A stretch of DNA of 64,000 nucleotides from Dechloromonas denitrificans (GTDB taxonomy: Bacteria > Pseudomonadota > Gammaproteobacteria > Burkholderiales > Rhodocyclaceae), in NCBI RefSeq assembly GCF_020510665.1, contig NZ_CP075187.1:558001-622000 (forward strand), given 5' to 3'. The notes under the pieces are model-generated. The model worked only from the letters and a program-made list of their open reading frames with translations. It was not told the origin of the DNA and searched no databases. How positions within the stretch are numbered: position 1 is the first letter of the stretch; each line of letters begins with the position of its first letter. Both the position numbers and the translations under genes were made by a program. Of this stretch, positions 17,822 through 26,085 are shown piece by piece.

Positions 17822-17970
17822 AAATCCATTTCTTGGAGGAGATGGAGGAGACAGATTCCATTCTGCCAAAAAACTTGCTGCATTGCAGCAATTTATTTGT
17901 ATCGTTCTGTAACAAGCCTCGTTATTTTGCGTTGATGGATTTTGTTTGATTAATAATCAATGGCTTGTGT

Positions 17971-19410
17971 TTAGATCGCAACCCCCAGTGCTTTGGCGAC
18001 ACCGGCACCGTAAGCTGCATCGGCACGCGAGCAGTTGCAGATGTGGCGGCGTTTGATTTCATCCGGCGCATCGCCCATGGCACGGGCGGTGTTGTCGAAC
18101 AGAATCTGCTGCTGGGCCGGCGTCATCAGACGGAAGAGGGCGCCAGGTTGTGAGTAGTAGTCGGTGTCTTCCCGATGATTCCAGTGATCGGCCATGCCTT
18201 CGATCGACAGCGGCGGTTCGCGGAAATCAGGTTGCTCCTGCCATTGACCCTCGCTGTTCGGCTCATAACCGAGCGTGGCGCCGTGGTTGCCATCGATGCG
18301 CATGGCGCCGTCGCGGTGATAGCTGTGCACCGGGCAGCGCGGGGCATTGACCGGAATCTGGTGGTGATTGACGCCGAGCCGGTAGCGTTGCGCATCGCCG
18401 TAGGAGAACAGCCGTGCCTGCAGCATCTTGTCCGGCGAAAAGCTGATGCCGGGAACGACGGCTGCCGGGTTGAATGCGGATTGCTCGACTTCCGCAAAGA
18501 AGTTTTCCGGGTTGCGGTTCAACTCGAACTGGCCGACCTCGATCAAGGGGTAATCCTTGTGCGGCCAGATCTTGGTCAGGTCGAACGGGTTGTAGGGCAC
18601 TTTCGAGGCATCGGCTTCCGGCATGACCTGGATGAACATCGTCCATTTCGGGTAATCGCCCCGGTCGATGGCTTCAAGCAAGTCGCGCTGATGCGATTCA
18701 CGATCCCGGCCGATGATATCCGTTGCTTCGGCATCGCTCAGATTCTTGATGCCTTGCTGGCTGCGGAAATGGAATTTGACCCAAAAACGCTCGTTGACCG
18801 CGTTAATCAGGCTGAAGGTGTGCGAGCCGAAACCATGCATGTGGCGATAGCTGGCGGGGATGCCGCGGTCGGACATGACGATGGTGACCTGGTGCAGCGC
18901 TTCCGGCAGCGAAGTCCAGAAATCCCAGTTGTTCTTGGCCGAACGCATGTTGGTGCGCGGGTCGCGTTTGACGGCATGGTTGAGGTCCGGGAATTTCAGC
19001 GGGTCGCGCAGGAAGAAGACCGGGGTGTTGTTGCCAACCATGTCCCAGTTGCCTTCCTCGGTATAGAACTTGAGCGCAAAGCCGCGGATGTCGCGCTCCG
19101 CATCCGCCGCGCCGCGTTCGCCGGCAACGGTGGTGAAGCGTGCAAACAGCGGCGTCTGCTTGCCGATCTGGCTGAACAACTTGGCACGCGTGTATTTCGT
19201 GATGTCGTGGGTGACGGTGAAGGTGCCGTAGGCGGCCGATCCCTTGGCATGCATGCGGCGCTCCGGGATGACCTCGCGGTCGAAGTGGGCGAGCTTTTCA
19301 AGCAGCCAGACATCCTGCAGTAAAACCGGGCCGCGTGGACCGGCGGTCATCGTGTTCTGGTTGTCGACCACCGGGCAGCCGGCGGCAGTAGTCAGTTTTT
19401 TGCCGTTCAT
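17971..19410 (-). CDS. katA: Catalase, monofunctional clade-3 type
   Basis: A 479-residue heme catalase that dismutates hydrogen peroxide. The N-terminal region carries the distal His motif [40 protein letters not shown] and [20 protein letters not shown] follow. The proximal heme ligand lies in [17 protein letters not shown]. Length is that of a small-subunit catalase, without the C-terminal flavodoxin-like domain of large catalases. AAGGAG stands 7 bases before ATG 19410. An upstream region has a possible OxyR-like half-site, and a 30-codon ORF with a good ribosome binding site lies between promoter and gene. Confidence 0.96.
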   Translation of the reverse strand: MNGKKLTTAAGCPVVDNQNTMTAGPRGPVLLQDVWLLEKLAHFDREVIPERRMHAKGSAAYGTFTVTHDITKYTRAKLFSQIGKQTPLFARFTTVAGERGAADAERDIRGFALKFYTEEGNWDMVGNNTPVFFLRDPLKFPDLNHAVKRDPRTNMRSAKNNWDFWTSLPEALHQVTIVMSDRGIPASYRHMHGFGSHTFSLINAVNERFWVKFHFRSQQGIKNLSDAEATDIIGRDRESHQRDLLEAIDRGDYPKWTMFIQVMPEADASKVPYNPFDLTKIWPHKDYPLIEVGQFELNRNPENFFAEVEQSAFNPAAVVPGISFSPDKMLQARLFSYGDAQRYRLGVNHHQIPVNAPRCPVHSYHRDGAMRIDGNHGATLGYEPNSEGQWQEQPDFREPPLSIEGMADHWNHREDTDYYSQPGALFRLMTPAQQQILFDNTARAMGDAPDEIKRRHICNCSRADAAYGAGVAKALGVAI

Positions 19411-19446
19411 GGAGATTGCTCCTTCGTTAGTTTGCTAATGGGCGAT

Positions 19447-19539
19447 TCAAAAGTTGTCGGGCAGGTTGGCCAGAACGTCGATGCAGGAATCCCATGCGAC
19501 CAGTTCATCAAACCAGCGATCAATGAAGCGGGAAATCAT
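19447..19539 (-). CDS. Putative 30-residue microprotein upstream of katA
   Basis: A short frame on the katA strand encoding MISRFIDRWFDELVAWDSCI and then DVLANLPDNF. GAGGAGG lies about 6 bases before the ATG, a better ribosome binding site than many annotated genes here have. The stop is 36 bases before the katA start, so it would be co-transcribed. The peptide is amphipathic and acidic, with one Cys. It could be a real small protein or a translated leader that tunes katA. I do not recognise a family. Confidence 0.42.
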   Translation of the reverse strand: MISRFIDRWFDELVAWDSCIDVLANLPDNF

Positions 19540-19607
19540 GCCTTGCCTCCTCTGTCTCAAAGCAGGTCGTGCTGACCTGATGAAGGCAGTGTAGGCAGCG
19601 CAGGCCG

Positions 19608-19653
19608 ATTTATCCAATCAACTAAACAAATGTAACGAATACCTTTTTGCTAT
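19608..19653 (-). promoter_or_regulatory. Candidate katA promoter with OxyR-like half-site
   Basis: On the minus strand TTACAT (19630-19635) and ATAAAT (19608-19613) are 16 bases apart. Upstream, ATAG-N7-GTAT (19639-19653) matches 7 of 8 conserved positions of the ATAG-N7-CTAT unit in OxyR sites; a second unit is not clear. Peroxide control of katA by OxyR is common in proteobacteria but is inferred here. Confidence 0.35.
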
Positions 19654-19668
19654 CGCTTTGGCCAAAAA

Positions 19669-19689
19669 AAAACGCCGGCAAGCCGGCGT
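19669..19689 (-). terminator. Hairpin at the left edge of the IS1182 element (plsY terminator part)
   Basis: ACGCCGGC (19672-19679) / GCCGGCGT (19682-19689) with a two-base AA loop, followed on the minus strand by nine T residues. A near-identical hairpin occurs at 21290-21309 on the far side of the IS. Without the IS, this would be the terminator of plsY. Confidence 0.65.
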
Positions 19690-19702
19690 CAGACTGCTGA
19701 CG

Positions 19703-19731
19703 AACCCCCGATTTTTCGGGGGTTTTGTTTT
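19703..19731 (+). terminator. Inward-facing terminator at the 3' side of the IS1182 element
   Basis: CCCCCGA (19705-19711) / TCGGGGG (19716-19722) with loop TTTT and a plus-strand T-rich tail. It would stop transcription entering the element antisense to the transposase. Confidence 0.6.
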
Positions 19732-19761
19732 TCTGGTTGGAAATCAGGGAGACTCCTGGCT

Positions 19762-21234
19762 TCAAGCCGAAGCGAGGCGGATTCTGAAATTCAGGTTAGG
19801 AACCCCGATCTGCCAAAGATGGCGGGCGAATGGGGCGGCAAAACGGGTTCGTGCGAGGATTTTGGCCAATAAGGCTGCCGCCTTGCGGGCCAGCAACAGG
19901 GCCATCTTCTTCATGTTCTGACAGGCCGCCGAGAGCAGGCACTGCGCTTGCACCTTGGCCAAGCCACGGAAACGGGCGTAACGGTGGCCGTGCAACTCCT
20001 TGGCATCGGCAAAACTGCGCTCCACCGTTTCCTTGCGCCGGGCGTACAGCCGTTTGCCCAGGTCGCTCAGGCGATTGGCGTTGATCGCTTCCTTGAAACC
20101 TTCCCAGAGATGTCGGGTCACGAGCTTCTGATGGTTCCGGCTCTGCGTGCATTGCCCGCGCACGCCGCAATCGGCACACCGCGCCGGGTTCGAGGCGTAT
20201 TCGCGATAACCCAGCCGGTTGGTCGTCCGGTACGGTAGAACCTCCCCGGCCGGGCAGCGGTAGCAGTCCTGGACCGCATCGTAGAGATAGTCCCGTTTGT
20301 AGAAATAGCCATCGCGGTGTGTGGGTCGCTTGTAGCCCATCACCCCGAACAGTGCCCGCTCGAGGAGGCCCTTGCAGACTTGCGGGGTGAAATACCCGGC
20401 ATCCAGCCCGACGGCGCCCACGGCCAGATCAAAGCGCTCCATGACCCGATCCAGGCGGGCAAGGTAGGGCTGGCTGTCATGGACATTGCCCGGCGTGACA
20501 TGGGTATCGACGATCAAAGCATGCACGCCATCGACAGTCCGGTGATCCAGATAGAAGAAGCCGGTCGGCTTGTTGTCGCGGGCCATGAAACCTGCGTCGG
20601 GATCGACCGTGCTGACCTTGACCTCCTTCATCGGCGGTGTCGAATCATCGTCATCACGCTTGAGCGGCTTCTTGCCCGCGGCGGCTCGGTCCGTTTCGAT
20701 GGCTGCATCCAGTTCGGCCAGGTAGGCCGCAGGGGTTTGCTCGACCTGATGCACCTCAAAATGCCGTTTGTTGGCATTCGCCTTCAGATGCGTGCTGTCC
20801 GTGTAAAGCACCCGCCCGCCAATCAGCTTATGCTCAATGGCTTGCTCGACAATCCCGTCGAAGATGCGTTGCTCAATGTCCGTCCCGACAAAGCGGCGAC
20901 GCCGATTCTGCGACAGCGTCGAGGCATCCGGCACTTTGTCCGTCAGTCGAAAGCCGAGAAACCAGCGGTAAGCCACATTGACCTCGATTTCCTTCACCAG
21001 CCGTCGCTCGGAGCGAATCCCGAACAGGTAGCCAATGAACAACATCTTGAACAACACCACCGGATCAATCGCTGGTCGGCCATTGTTCTCGCAATACAGG
21101 TGCTGGGTCGCTTCACGAATGAAATCAAACCGGATGTGCTGGTCGAGCAGCCGGAGCAAGTGGTCTTTCGGGACCAATTGCTCCAACGTCACCATCTCCA
21201 GTTCCGTTTGGGCGGGGTAGACAGGCTTGAGCAT
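19762..21234 (-). CDS. IS1182-family DDE transposase
   Basis: A 490-residue transposase. The N-terminal DUF772-type domain contains RPAIDPVVLFKMLFIGYLFG and RSERRLVKEIEVNVAYRWFL. The catalytic part has RVLYTDSTHLKANANKR (first Asp), VGLDAGYFTPQVCKGLLE (second Asp) and KETVERSFADAKELHGHRYA (Glu). A Cys-rich insert between (CYRCPAGE, CADCGVRGQC) is usual for this family. The frame is intact from ATG 21234. The IS ends lie 56 bp beyond the start and 72 bp beyond the stop. Confidence 0.9.
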   Translation of the reverse strand: MLKPVYPAQTELEMVTLEQLVPKDHLLRLLDQHIRFDFIREATQHLYCENNGRPAIDPVVLFKMLFIGYLFGIRSERRLVKEIEVNVAYRWFLGFRLTDKVPDASTLSQNRRRRFVGTDIEQRIFDGIVEQAIEHKLIGGRVLYTDSTHLKANANKRHFEVHQVEQTPAAYLAELDAAIETDRAAAGKKPLKRDDDDSTPPMKEVKVSTVDPDAGFMARDNKPTGFFYLDHRTVDGVHALIVDTHVTPGNVHDSQPYLARLDRVMERFDLAVGAVGLDAGYFTPQVCKGLLERALFGVMGYKRPTHRDGYFYKRDYLYDAVQDCYRCPAGEVLPYRTTNRLGYREYASNPARCADCGVRGQCTQSRNHQKLVTRHLWEGFKEAINANRLSDLGKRLYARRKETVERSFADAKELHGHRYARFRGLAKVQAQCLLSAACQNMKKMALLLARKAAALLAKILARTRFAAPFARHLWQIGVPNLNFRIRLASA

Positions 21235-21247
21235 GCCTGCATTATAA

Positions 21248-21278
21248 AAAATAAAGCCCCCAATCGCTTGGAGGCTTT
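21248..21278 (-). terminator. Inward-facing terminator at the 5' side of the IS1182 element
   Basis: AAAGCCCCC (21254-21262) pairs with GGAGGCTTT (21270-21278) with one G-U; on the minus strand ATTTTTT follows. It would stop plsY transcripts before they reach the transposase gene. Confidence 0.5.
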
Positions 21279-21289
21279 GTCAGCAGTCT

Positions 21290-21309
21290 GACGCCGGCAA
21301 ACCGGCGTC
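21290..21309 (-). terminator. Hairpin at the right edge of the IS1182 element (plsY terminator copy)
   Basis: GACGCCGG (21290-21297) / CCGGCGTC (21302-21309) on the plsY side of the element. It lacks a T-run because the IS now follows it. It differs by one base from the hairpin at 19669-19689. Confidence 0.5.
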
Positions 21310-21334
21310 GTTTAATTGGAGCAAAAAGACGGGG

Positions 21335-21931
21335 TCAGGCTTTCTTTTTACTGCCGATTTTTGATTCCTGTCCGGCCATCAGGCGCTGAATGTTTTGCCA
21401 ATGCTTGCCGACCAGGGCCATGGCAATCAGGCCGACAACCAGGGTCTGGCTGTTGCCGCCTGCCATCAGCACTTGGTAAACCGGGGCCAGTGCCGCCGCA
21501 ATGACGGCGGCCAGCGAGGAGTAGCGCGAAACGTAGGCAACCAGCAACCAGGTGCCGAGCACGGCCAGGCCGAGCAGTGGGGAAAGTGCAATCAGCACGC
21601 CGGCGGCCGTGGCAACGCCTTTGCCGCCCTTGAATTTGAGGAAGACGGGGTAAAGATGGCCCAGAAAGACCGCCAGGGCAATCAGGCCGATCACCTTGTC
21701 GGCGAATCCAAATTGCTGGGCGATGAAAACGGCGACCCAACCTTTCAGCGCATCTCCCAGCAGCGTCAGCAAGGCGGCCTTTTTGTTGCCGCTGCGCAAC
21801 ACATTGGTGGCGCCGGGATTGCCTGAGCCGAAAGTGCGCGGATCAGCCAGGCCGAAGGCTTTGGAGACGATCACGGCAAAGGGCAGCGAGCCGAGCAGGT
21901 AGGCGGCAAGGATAGCGAGGACAGTTTGCAT
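21335..21931 (-). CDS. plsY: Acyl-phosphate:glycerol-3-phosphate acyltransferase
   Basis: A 198-residue inner-membrane enzyme that acylates glycerol-3-phosphate at sn-1 with acyl-phosphate, the first step of phospholipid synthesis. The three conserved motifs are visible: [12 protein letters not shown] near residue 36, [20 protein letters not shown] near 90-110, and LALLTLLG-type helices between. Five hydrophobic segments fit the known topology. It is divergent from folB; this pairing is frequent in proteobacteria. The IS1182 element has inserted at its terminator. Confidence 0.95.
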   Translation of the reverse strand: MQTVLAILAAYLLGSLPFAVIVSKAFGLADPRTFGSGNPGATNVLRSGNKKAALLTLLGDALKGWVAVFIAQQFGFADKVIGLIALAVFLGHLYPVFLKFKGGKGVATAAGVLIALSPLLGLAVLGTWLLVAYVSRYSSLAAVIAAALAPVYQVLMAGGNSQTLVVGLIAMALVGKHWQNIQRLMAGQESKIGSKKKA

Positions 21932-21952
21932 GGGGCTTTATTCCGGCTGGAG

Positions 21953-21958
21953 TACAAT
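21953..21958 (+). promoter_or_regulatory. -10 hexamer of folB
   Basis: TACAAT in the context GAGTACAATCGCGGC, a frequent betaproteobacterial -10 style; the -35 region is unclear. It gives a leader of roughly 35 bases. Confidence 0.4.
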
Positions 21959-21998
21959 CGCGGCGAATTTTACACCCCGGACTACGGTCGACCGCCTT

Positions 21999-22349
21999 AT
22001 GGACATCATTTTCATCGAAGAACTGCGTGCAGAAACGTGGATTGGCATTTATCCGCGTGAGAAAGCCATGTCGCAGGTGGTCGAGATTTCCCTGCAAATT
22101 GGCGTGTCGACCGCATCGGCCGGCGCCAGCGACGATATTCGCGATACCGTGGATTACGCCGTCGTGGTCGAGCGCCTGCGCCGTGATCTGTCGGGCAGCC
22201 ATTTCAATCTGCTTGAAAAGCTGGCCGAGCATGTCGCCACCTGGTTGCTTGAGAATTTTGCGGCGCAGTGGGTCCGCGTCTCAATTGCCAAGTTGGGGAT
22301 GATGCCCGGCGTCAAGCGCGTTGGCGTGATCATCGAACGCTCCGTGTAA
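21999..22349 (+). CDS. folB: Dihydroneopterin aldolase
   Basis: A 116-residue folate-pathway enzyme converting 7,8-dihydroneopterin to 6-hydroxymethyl-dihydropterin and glycolaldehyde. The opening MDIIFIEELRAETWIGIYPR and the motif DTVDYAVVVERLR are diagnostic, as is LLEKLAEHVATWLL with the conserved Glu. The start at 21999 matches the family N-terminus; upstream codons to 21930 are rejected. Length is normal. Confidence 0.95.
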   Translation: MDIIFIEELRAETWIGIYPREKAMSQVVEISLQIGVSTASAGASDDIRDTVDYAVVVERLRRDLSGSHFNLLEKLAEHVATWLLENFAAQWVRVSIAKLGMMPGVKRVGVIIERSV

Positions 22350-22382
22350 GCTCGCCCGGCGCTGCTTTGCCGGGCACCCGGA

Positions 22383-23258
22383 TCAGGCCAGTGCCGCGAG
22401 CAGCGTCATGATTGCGAAGCCACTCGCCAGGCCCGTCGTGCCGGCGGCTTCCCGTCCAGCCTTGTGCGAGGCCGGAATCAGCTCATGACTGACGACCCAG
22501 AGCATCGCCCCGGCCGCCGCCGCCAAGGCCAGCGGGAGTGCCGGGCCGGCAAGGCTGCTGGCGATGACGCCGATAAAGCCGCCAACCGGCTCGACCAACC
22601 CGGTCCCCAGGGCGATCACTGTGGCACGTAACGGTGCGGCACCGAGCGCGACCATGGCACTGGCCACGATCCAGCCTTCCGGAATGTTCTGCAAAGCGAT
22701 GCCAAGTGTCATCCCGTGATCGGCGCCCGATGCCGCCGCGACTCCCACCGCCAGCCCTTCCGGCAGATTGTGCAAGGCAATGGCCGCTACCACGAGACTG
22801 ACCCTGGGCAACATCGGGTCGGCCTCGATGCTTTCAACGTGGTGATGCGGCCATTGGCGATCCATCTGCTGCATGAACTGGCTACCGGCAAGGAGTGCCG
22901 CAGCCGTCAGGATGCCGAGCGCCCACGGTGCAGGGCTTGCCGCAACATGCTGGAGCGCCGGGGCGAGGAGCGAAAACAGGCTGGCTGCCAGCATCATGCC
23001 GCCAGCCAGGCCGAGCATCGGGGCCATCAGGCGTTCCGCCGGTCGACGCATGAAAAGCACCGGAATTGCGCCGATGCCGGTTGCCAGTCCGGCCAGTAGG
23101 CTGGCCTGCAAGCCTTGGGCGGCCATCGGGTTGGCCGCCAGCCATGCCGTGGCCAGATCGACCACGAAGGCTGCGGCGACGATGCTCATGATCACGCCGG
23201 CCCAGAGGTGGCGGCGGGCTGCCGGTTTGGCGTAGTGGTGGATGACGAGTTGGGTCAT
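22383..23258 (-). CDS. ZIP-family divalent metal transporter
   Basis: A 291-residue membrane protein with about eight TM helices. The ZIP metal-path signatures are ALHNLPEGLAVGVAAAS and IALQNIPEGWIVASA. A His-rich loop (WPHHHVESIE) lies between TM3 and TM4, as is typical. It probably imports zinc or a related divalent ion, similar to ZupT; the exact metal cannot be read from sequence. Its end is convergent with folB. Upstream, an inverted repeat TGATTGATC/GATCAATCA (23316-23352) overlaps the ybaK stop codon. Confidence 0.88.
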   Translation of the reverse strand: MTQLVIHHYAKPAARRHLWAGVIMSIVAAAFVVDLATAWLAANPMAAQGLQASLLAGLATGIGAIPVLFMRRPAERLMAPMLGLAGGMMLAASLFSLLAPALQHVAASPAPWALGILTAAALLAGSQFMQQMDRQWPHHHVESIEADPMLPRVSLVVAAIALHNLPEGLAVGVAAASGADHGMTLGIALQNIPEGWIVASAMVALGAAPLRATVIALGTGLVEPVGGFIGVIASSLAGPALPLALAAAAGAMLWVVSHELIPASHKAGREAAGTTGLASGFAIMTLLAALA

Positions 23259-23315
23259 GTGGGCTCTCCTTGTATCTGGAGCCCACTTTACGGGGAGGCT
23301 TTAAATAGGGCTAAT

Positions 23316-23352
23316 TGATTGATCGGATCGTACCGATTGTTTTGATCAATCA
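23316..23352. other. Inverted repeat between ybaK and the ZIP gene
   Basis: TGATTGATC (23316-23324) and GATCAATCA (23344-23352) form a 9-bp stem; inside, ATCGG and CCGAT form a second, smaller stem. The outer arm includes the ybaK stop. It may act as a weak terminator or as an operator for the transporter gene; there is no T-run. Confidence 0.35.
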
Positions 23353-23841
23353 GTCCTTGAGCGCCGCTTCGACGACCTTGGGATGCAGGCTATGCACGAT
23401 ATCGTGCGGGTGCACGCCGACCAGATAGCCGCGCCTGCCGCCATTGATATAGATCAGCGGCAAATCGAGGATGCTCTTTTCAAGGTAGACCGGCATGGCT
23501 TTTTTGGTGCCGAACGGGCTGGTTCCGCCAACCAGAAAGCCGGTATGGCGGTTGGCAACTTCCGGTTTGCAAGGCTCGACTTTCTTGCAGCCGATCTGGC
23601 GGGCCAGTTCCTTGGTCGACACCTTGCGGTCGCCGTGCATCAGCACGACCAGCGGCTTGGCATTCTCGTCTTCGAAAATCAGCGTCTTGACCACGGCGTG
23701 TTCGTCGACGTTGAGTTCGCGGGCCGAGACCTTGGTTCCACCATGTTCCTCATAAGCATAGAGGTGGCTGGAAAAGGCTATTTTCTGTGCCTTGAGGAAT
23801 TTGGTGGCCTGGGTTTCGGGGGCGTGTTCGTTTTTACTCAT
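23350..23841 (-). CDS. ybaK: Cys-tRNA(Pro) deacylase (YbaK/EbsC)
   Basis: A 163-residue trans-editing enzyme that hydrolyses Cys-tRNA(Pro) made in error by ProRS. Signatures are TKVSARELNVDEHAVVKTLI, the catalytic-Lys-type segment KVSTKELARQIGCKK, and TGFLVGGTSPFGTKKAMPVY. The end (YINGGRRGYLVGVHPHDIV) is typical. It follows the porin promoter region with 24 bases between. Length is normal. Confidence 0.93.
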   Translation of the reverse strand: MSKNEHAPETQATKFLKAQKIAFSSHLYAYEEHGGTKVSARELNVDEHAVVKTLIFEDENAKPLVVLMHGDRKVSTKELARQIGCKKVEPCKPEVANRHTGFLVGGTSPFGTKKAMPVYLEKSILDLPLIYINGGRRGYLVGVHPHDIVHSLHPKVVEAALKD

Positions 23842-23865
23842 GGTCGATGTGCTGGCAGTTTCGGG

Positions 23866-25110
23866 TCAGAAGACGTACTGGATACCGGCGGCCAGGCCAT
23901 TCGCCGTATCGCCGGGGTTGATCGTGTAATAGCCGCTGGCACTGGTGCCGGAGGGCGCCAGGGCCGAGGCCGGTTGATTCAGGTTGCGCGACCAGGCGAG
24001 GTAGGCCTTGAACTGGGCGTTGATCGTTTCCATCCAGGCCGCCGAGAAAATCCGGCCGCGGTCGTTGCTGCTTGCCAGGCTGTGGCCTTCGCCGTAGTTG
24101 AGGCGGAGTTGGCCGCTCGGCGTCACGTCGATGCGCGAGCCGAGGAACCAGCTGCGCCATTCGACCAGCGGCCCAACATCCGGCTGTCGGTCGTAACCCG
24201 CCAGTCCGCCCATCAGCTTGACCGGGCCAAGCTGGTAGCTGGCACCGGTGAACAGGTGGCGCGTGGTTTTGTCGAGCACGGCGTTGTGGTTGTCGTACTG
24301 ATAAGCCAGGCCAAGGCCGAGCGGGCCGTTGCTGTAGTCGAGATTGAGCCCCAGCGTGTTCTGCTCGGCGCCGCCGGTTCTCCCGCCAAGGGCCGCGAAC
24401 AGTGTGCTGGTCAGGCCGTACAGGCGGGGCGTGGCGTAGACCACGGCATTGTCGTAGCGCACCGGGCCGGGTTCGACCGTGCCGTAATTGGTCGGCGAGC
24501 CATAGCCGTTTTCAAAGGCGTCGAACTGAATCATGCCCATGAAGAAGGGCGAATATTGGCGTCCAACGGTCAGTCGACCGTAGCGTCCTTCGACCCCGGC
24601 ATACATCTGGCGGCCGAAAAGACGGGTGTTGTTGCTGTCGGATTGGCCGAGCTTGCCGTTGTTGGCGAAAAAGCCGGCTTCCATCTGGTAGATGAAATTG
24701 GTTTCCGGCGCGATTGCCTTGCCGCCCTTGAGGCCGAGCCGGCTGCCATTCATGCCGCCTGATTCGATCGAGACGCGGGAGCCTTTCGAGCCGCCCCAGT
24801 TGGTTTCGGCAAATAGGTCCAACCGGCCGTAAAGCGTGGCCAGCGGAGGTTCGTTCTGCGTCGCACCGGACGGTGTCGCCGGCACAAGAACAATCGGCCC
24901 GCCAGTTGGCCCGCTATCCGTGCGGCTCGTTTCCGGCTTGGTGCTTGCCTGTTTTTCGAGTTGTTCGATACGTGCTTGCTGTTGCTGGAGCAGTTTCTGC
25001 ATTTCGCCGAGGGTGGCGCGCATTTCCTCCAGTTCGCCGGCCTGGCTTGGCGCGGTCAACGGCATCAACAGGGCGAAAATCAGCGAAGGGGCGAGGCGGG
25101 TCCTGAGCAT
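23866..25110 (-). CDS. Outer-membrane general porin (betaproteobacterial type)
   Basis: A 414-residue porin. A signal peptide (MLRTRLAPSLIFALLMPLTA) is cleaved after SQA. A coiled-coil-like stretch (about 25-55, Gln/Glu-rich) follows and is a feature of some trimeric porins. The barrel part starts TLYGRLDLFAETNWGGSKGS and contains repeated alternating strands and KGGKAIAPETNFIYQMEAGF. The last residue is Phe in IQYVF, the outer-membrane insertion signal. It is likely a diffusion channel; selectivity is not deducible. Confidence 0.9.
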   Translation of the reverse strand: MLRTRLAPSLIFALLMPLTAPSQAGELEEMRATLGEMQKLLQQQQARIEQLEKQASTKPETSRTDSGPTGGPIVLVPATPSGATQNEPPLATLYGRLDLFAETNWGGSKGSRVSIESGGMNGSRLGLKGGKAIAPETNFIYQMEAGFFANNGKLGQSDSNNTRLFGRQMYAGVEGRYGRLTVGRQYSPFFMGMIQFDAFENGYGSPTNYGTVEPGPVRYDNAVVYATPRLYGLTSTLFAALGGRTGGAEQNTLGLNLDYSNGPLGLGLAYQYDNHNAVLDKTTRHLFTGASYQLGPVKLMGGLAGYDRQPDVGPLVEWRSWFLGSRIDVTPSGQLRLNYGEGHSLASSNDRGRIFSAAWMETINAQFKAYLAWSRNLNQPASALAPSGTSASGYYTINPGDTANGLAAGIQYVF

Positions 25111-25164
25111 GGCGATATCCCGTTGAAGGCCTGGGTGGATAAATGGGCGCGTCGAATCGCTATC

Positions 25165-26085
25165 TTAGCCGCGCGGATGGTGAATCGCATGCAGGGTTTT
25201 CAGCCGCTCGCGGGCGACGTGGGTGTAGATCTGCGTGGTCGAGATGTCTGAATGGCCGAGCAACAGCTGAACAACACGCAAATCGGCGCCGTGGTTGAGC
25301 AGGTGCGTCGCAAAGGCATGGCGCAGCACGTGCGGCGACAGGCGGGCCGGATCGATGCCGGCCAGCGCGGCGTAGCGCTTGATCAACTGCCAGAACGCCT
25401 GACGAGTCATTGCGCCGCCCCGGGCGGTGACGAACATGGCATCGCTCAACTGGCCCTTGATGATTTCCGGCCGGGCGTTTTTCAGATACTCGCCAAGCCA
25501 GTCGAGTGCCACTTCGCCGAGCGGCACGAGGCGCTCCTTGCTGCCCTTGCCCATGACGCGCAGCACCCCTTCGTTGAAGCCGATCTCATGCTGCTTGAGA
25601 TTGACCAGTTCCGAAACGCGCAGGCCGGTGGCGTAAAGCGTTTCGAGCATGGCCCGGTCGCGCAGGCCGAGCGGATGATCGAGATTCGGCGCATTGAGCA
25701 GGGCGTCGACCTGTTTTTCGGACATCACCTTGGGCAGGCGCGAAGGCAGGCTGGGGCTGAGCAGTTTTTGGGTCGGATCGACGACCAGCCGGCCGCGCGT
25801 CACCTGCCAGCGGTAGAAGCGGCGCAGCGTCGACAAGTGTCGGGCTTGCGAACTGGCACGGATTTCGCGGGAAATCTTGGCGATAAACGCCGTCAGCGTT
25901 GTTTCGCGGACGTCGAGCAGCGGCTCGGCGTTCTGCTCGGCCAGCCATCGCGCAAAACGCCCGAGGTCGGAGCGGTAGCTGTCCAGCGTTGCCTTGGCGA
26001 GACCGTCCTCAAGCCACAGTGCGTCGCAGAAATTGTCGATTTCGCCGAGATCAGCCGGCCGGAGCAGCGGGGGCGCAGCCTTCAT
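25165..26085 (-). CDS. xerD: Site-specific tyrosine recombinase XerD
   Basis: A 306-residue recombinase acting with XerC at dif to resolve chromosome dimers. The N-terminal SAM-like domain spans about 15-105. The catalytic domain shows Arg in TGLRVSELVNL, Lys in GKGSKERLVPLG, H-x-x-R in PHVLRHAFATHLL, a second His in LLLGHSDIS, and the nucleophile Tyr in TTQIYTHV. Length and motif order are those of core XerD, not of a phage integrase. Its start overlaps the end of ogt by 35 bases on the same strand. Confidence 0.93.
   Translation of the reverse strand: MKAAPPLLRPADLGEIDNFCDALWLEDGLAKATLDSYRSDLGRFARWLAEQNAEPLLDVRETTLTAFIAKISREIRASSQARHLSTLRRFYRWQVTRGRLVVDPTQKLLSPSLPSRLPKVMSEKQVDALLNAPNLDHPLGLRDRAMLETLYATGLRVSELVNLKQHEIGFNEGVLRVMGKGSKERLVPLGEVALDWLGEYLKNARPEIIKGQLSDAMFVTARGGAMTRQAFWQLIKRYAALAGIDPARLSPHVLRHAFATHLLNHGADLRVVQLLLGHSDISTTQIYTHVARERLKTLHAIHHPRG

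Larger units (their letters stand above)
19690..21290 (-). mobile_element. IS1182-family insertion sequence, complete
   Basis: A 1601-bp element with 12-bp terminal inverted repeats CAGACTGCTGAC (19690-19701) and GTCAGCAGTCTG (21279-21290). It encodes one intact minus-strand transposase. Both flanks carry a GCCGGC-type hairpin, suggesting that the plsY terminator was the target. Terminator-like stems just inside each end (19705-19726 and 21254-21278) face inward and would block read-through into the transposase. Confidence 0.85.

Noticed and set aside
17636..17935. A 99-codon frame downstream of tsaD
   Set aside because: It runs through two terminator hairpins and A-runs and has no Shine-Dalgarno near its ATG; composition is non-coding. 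A small RNA explains the region better.
19658..19921. An 87-codon plus-strand frame crossing the left end of the IS1182 element
   Set aside because: It spans hairpins and the IS boundary and is antisense to the transposase end; not a gene.
25165..26085. The tyrosine recombinase as an integrase of the tRNA island
   Set aside because: Length, motifs and position next to ogt fit core XerD, and it lies about 14 kb away from the repeats.
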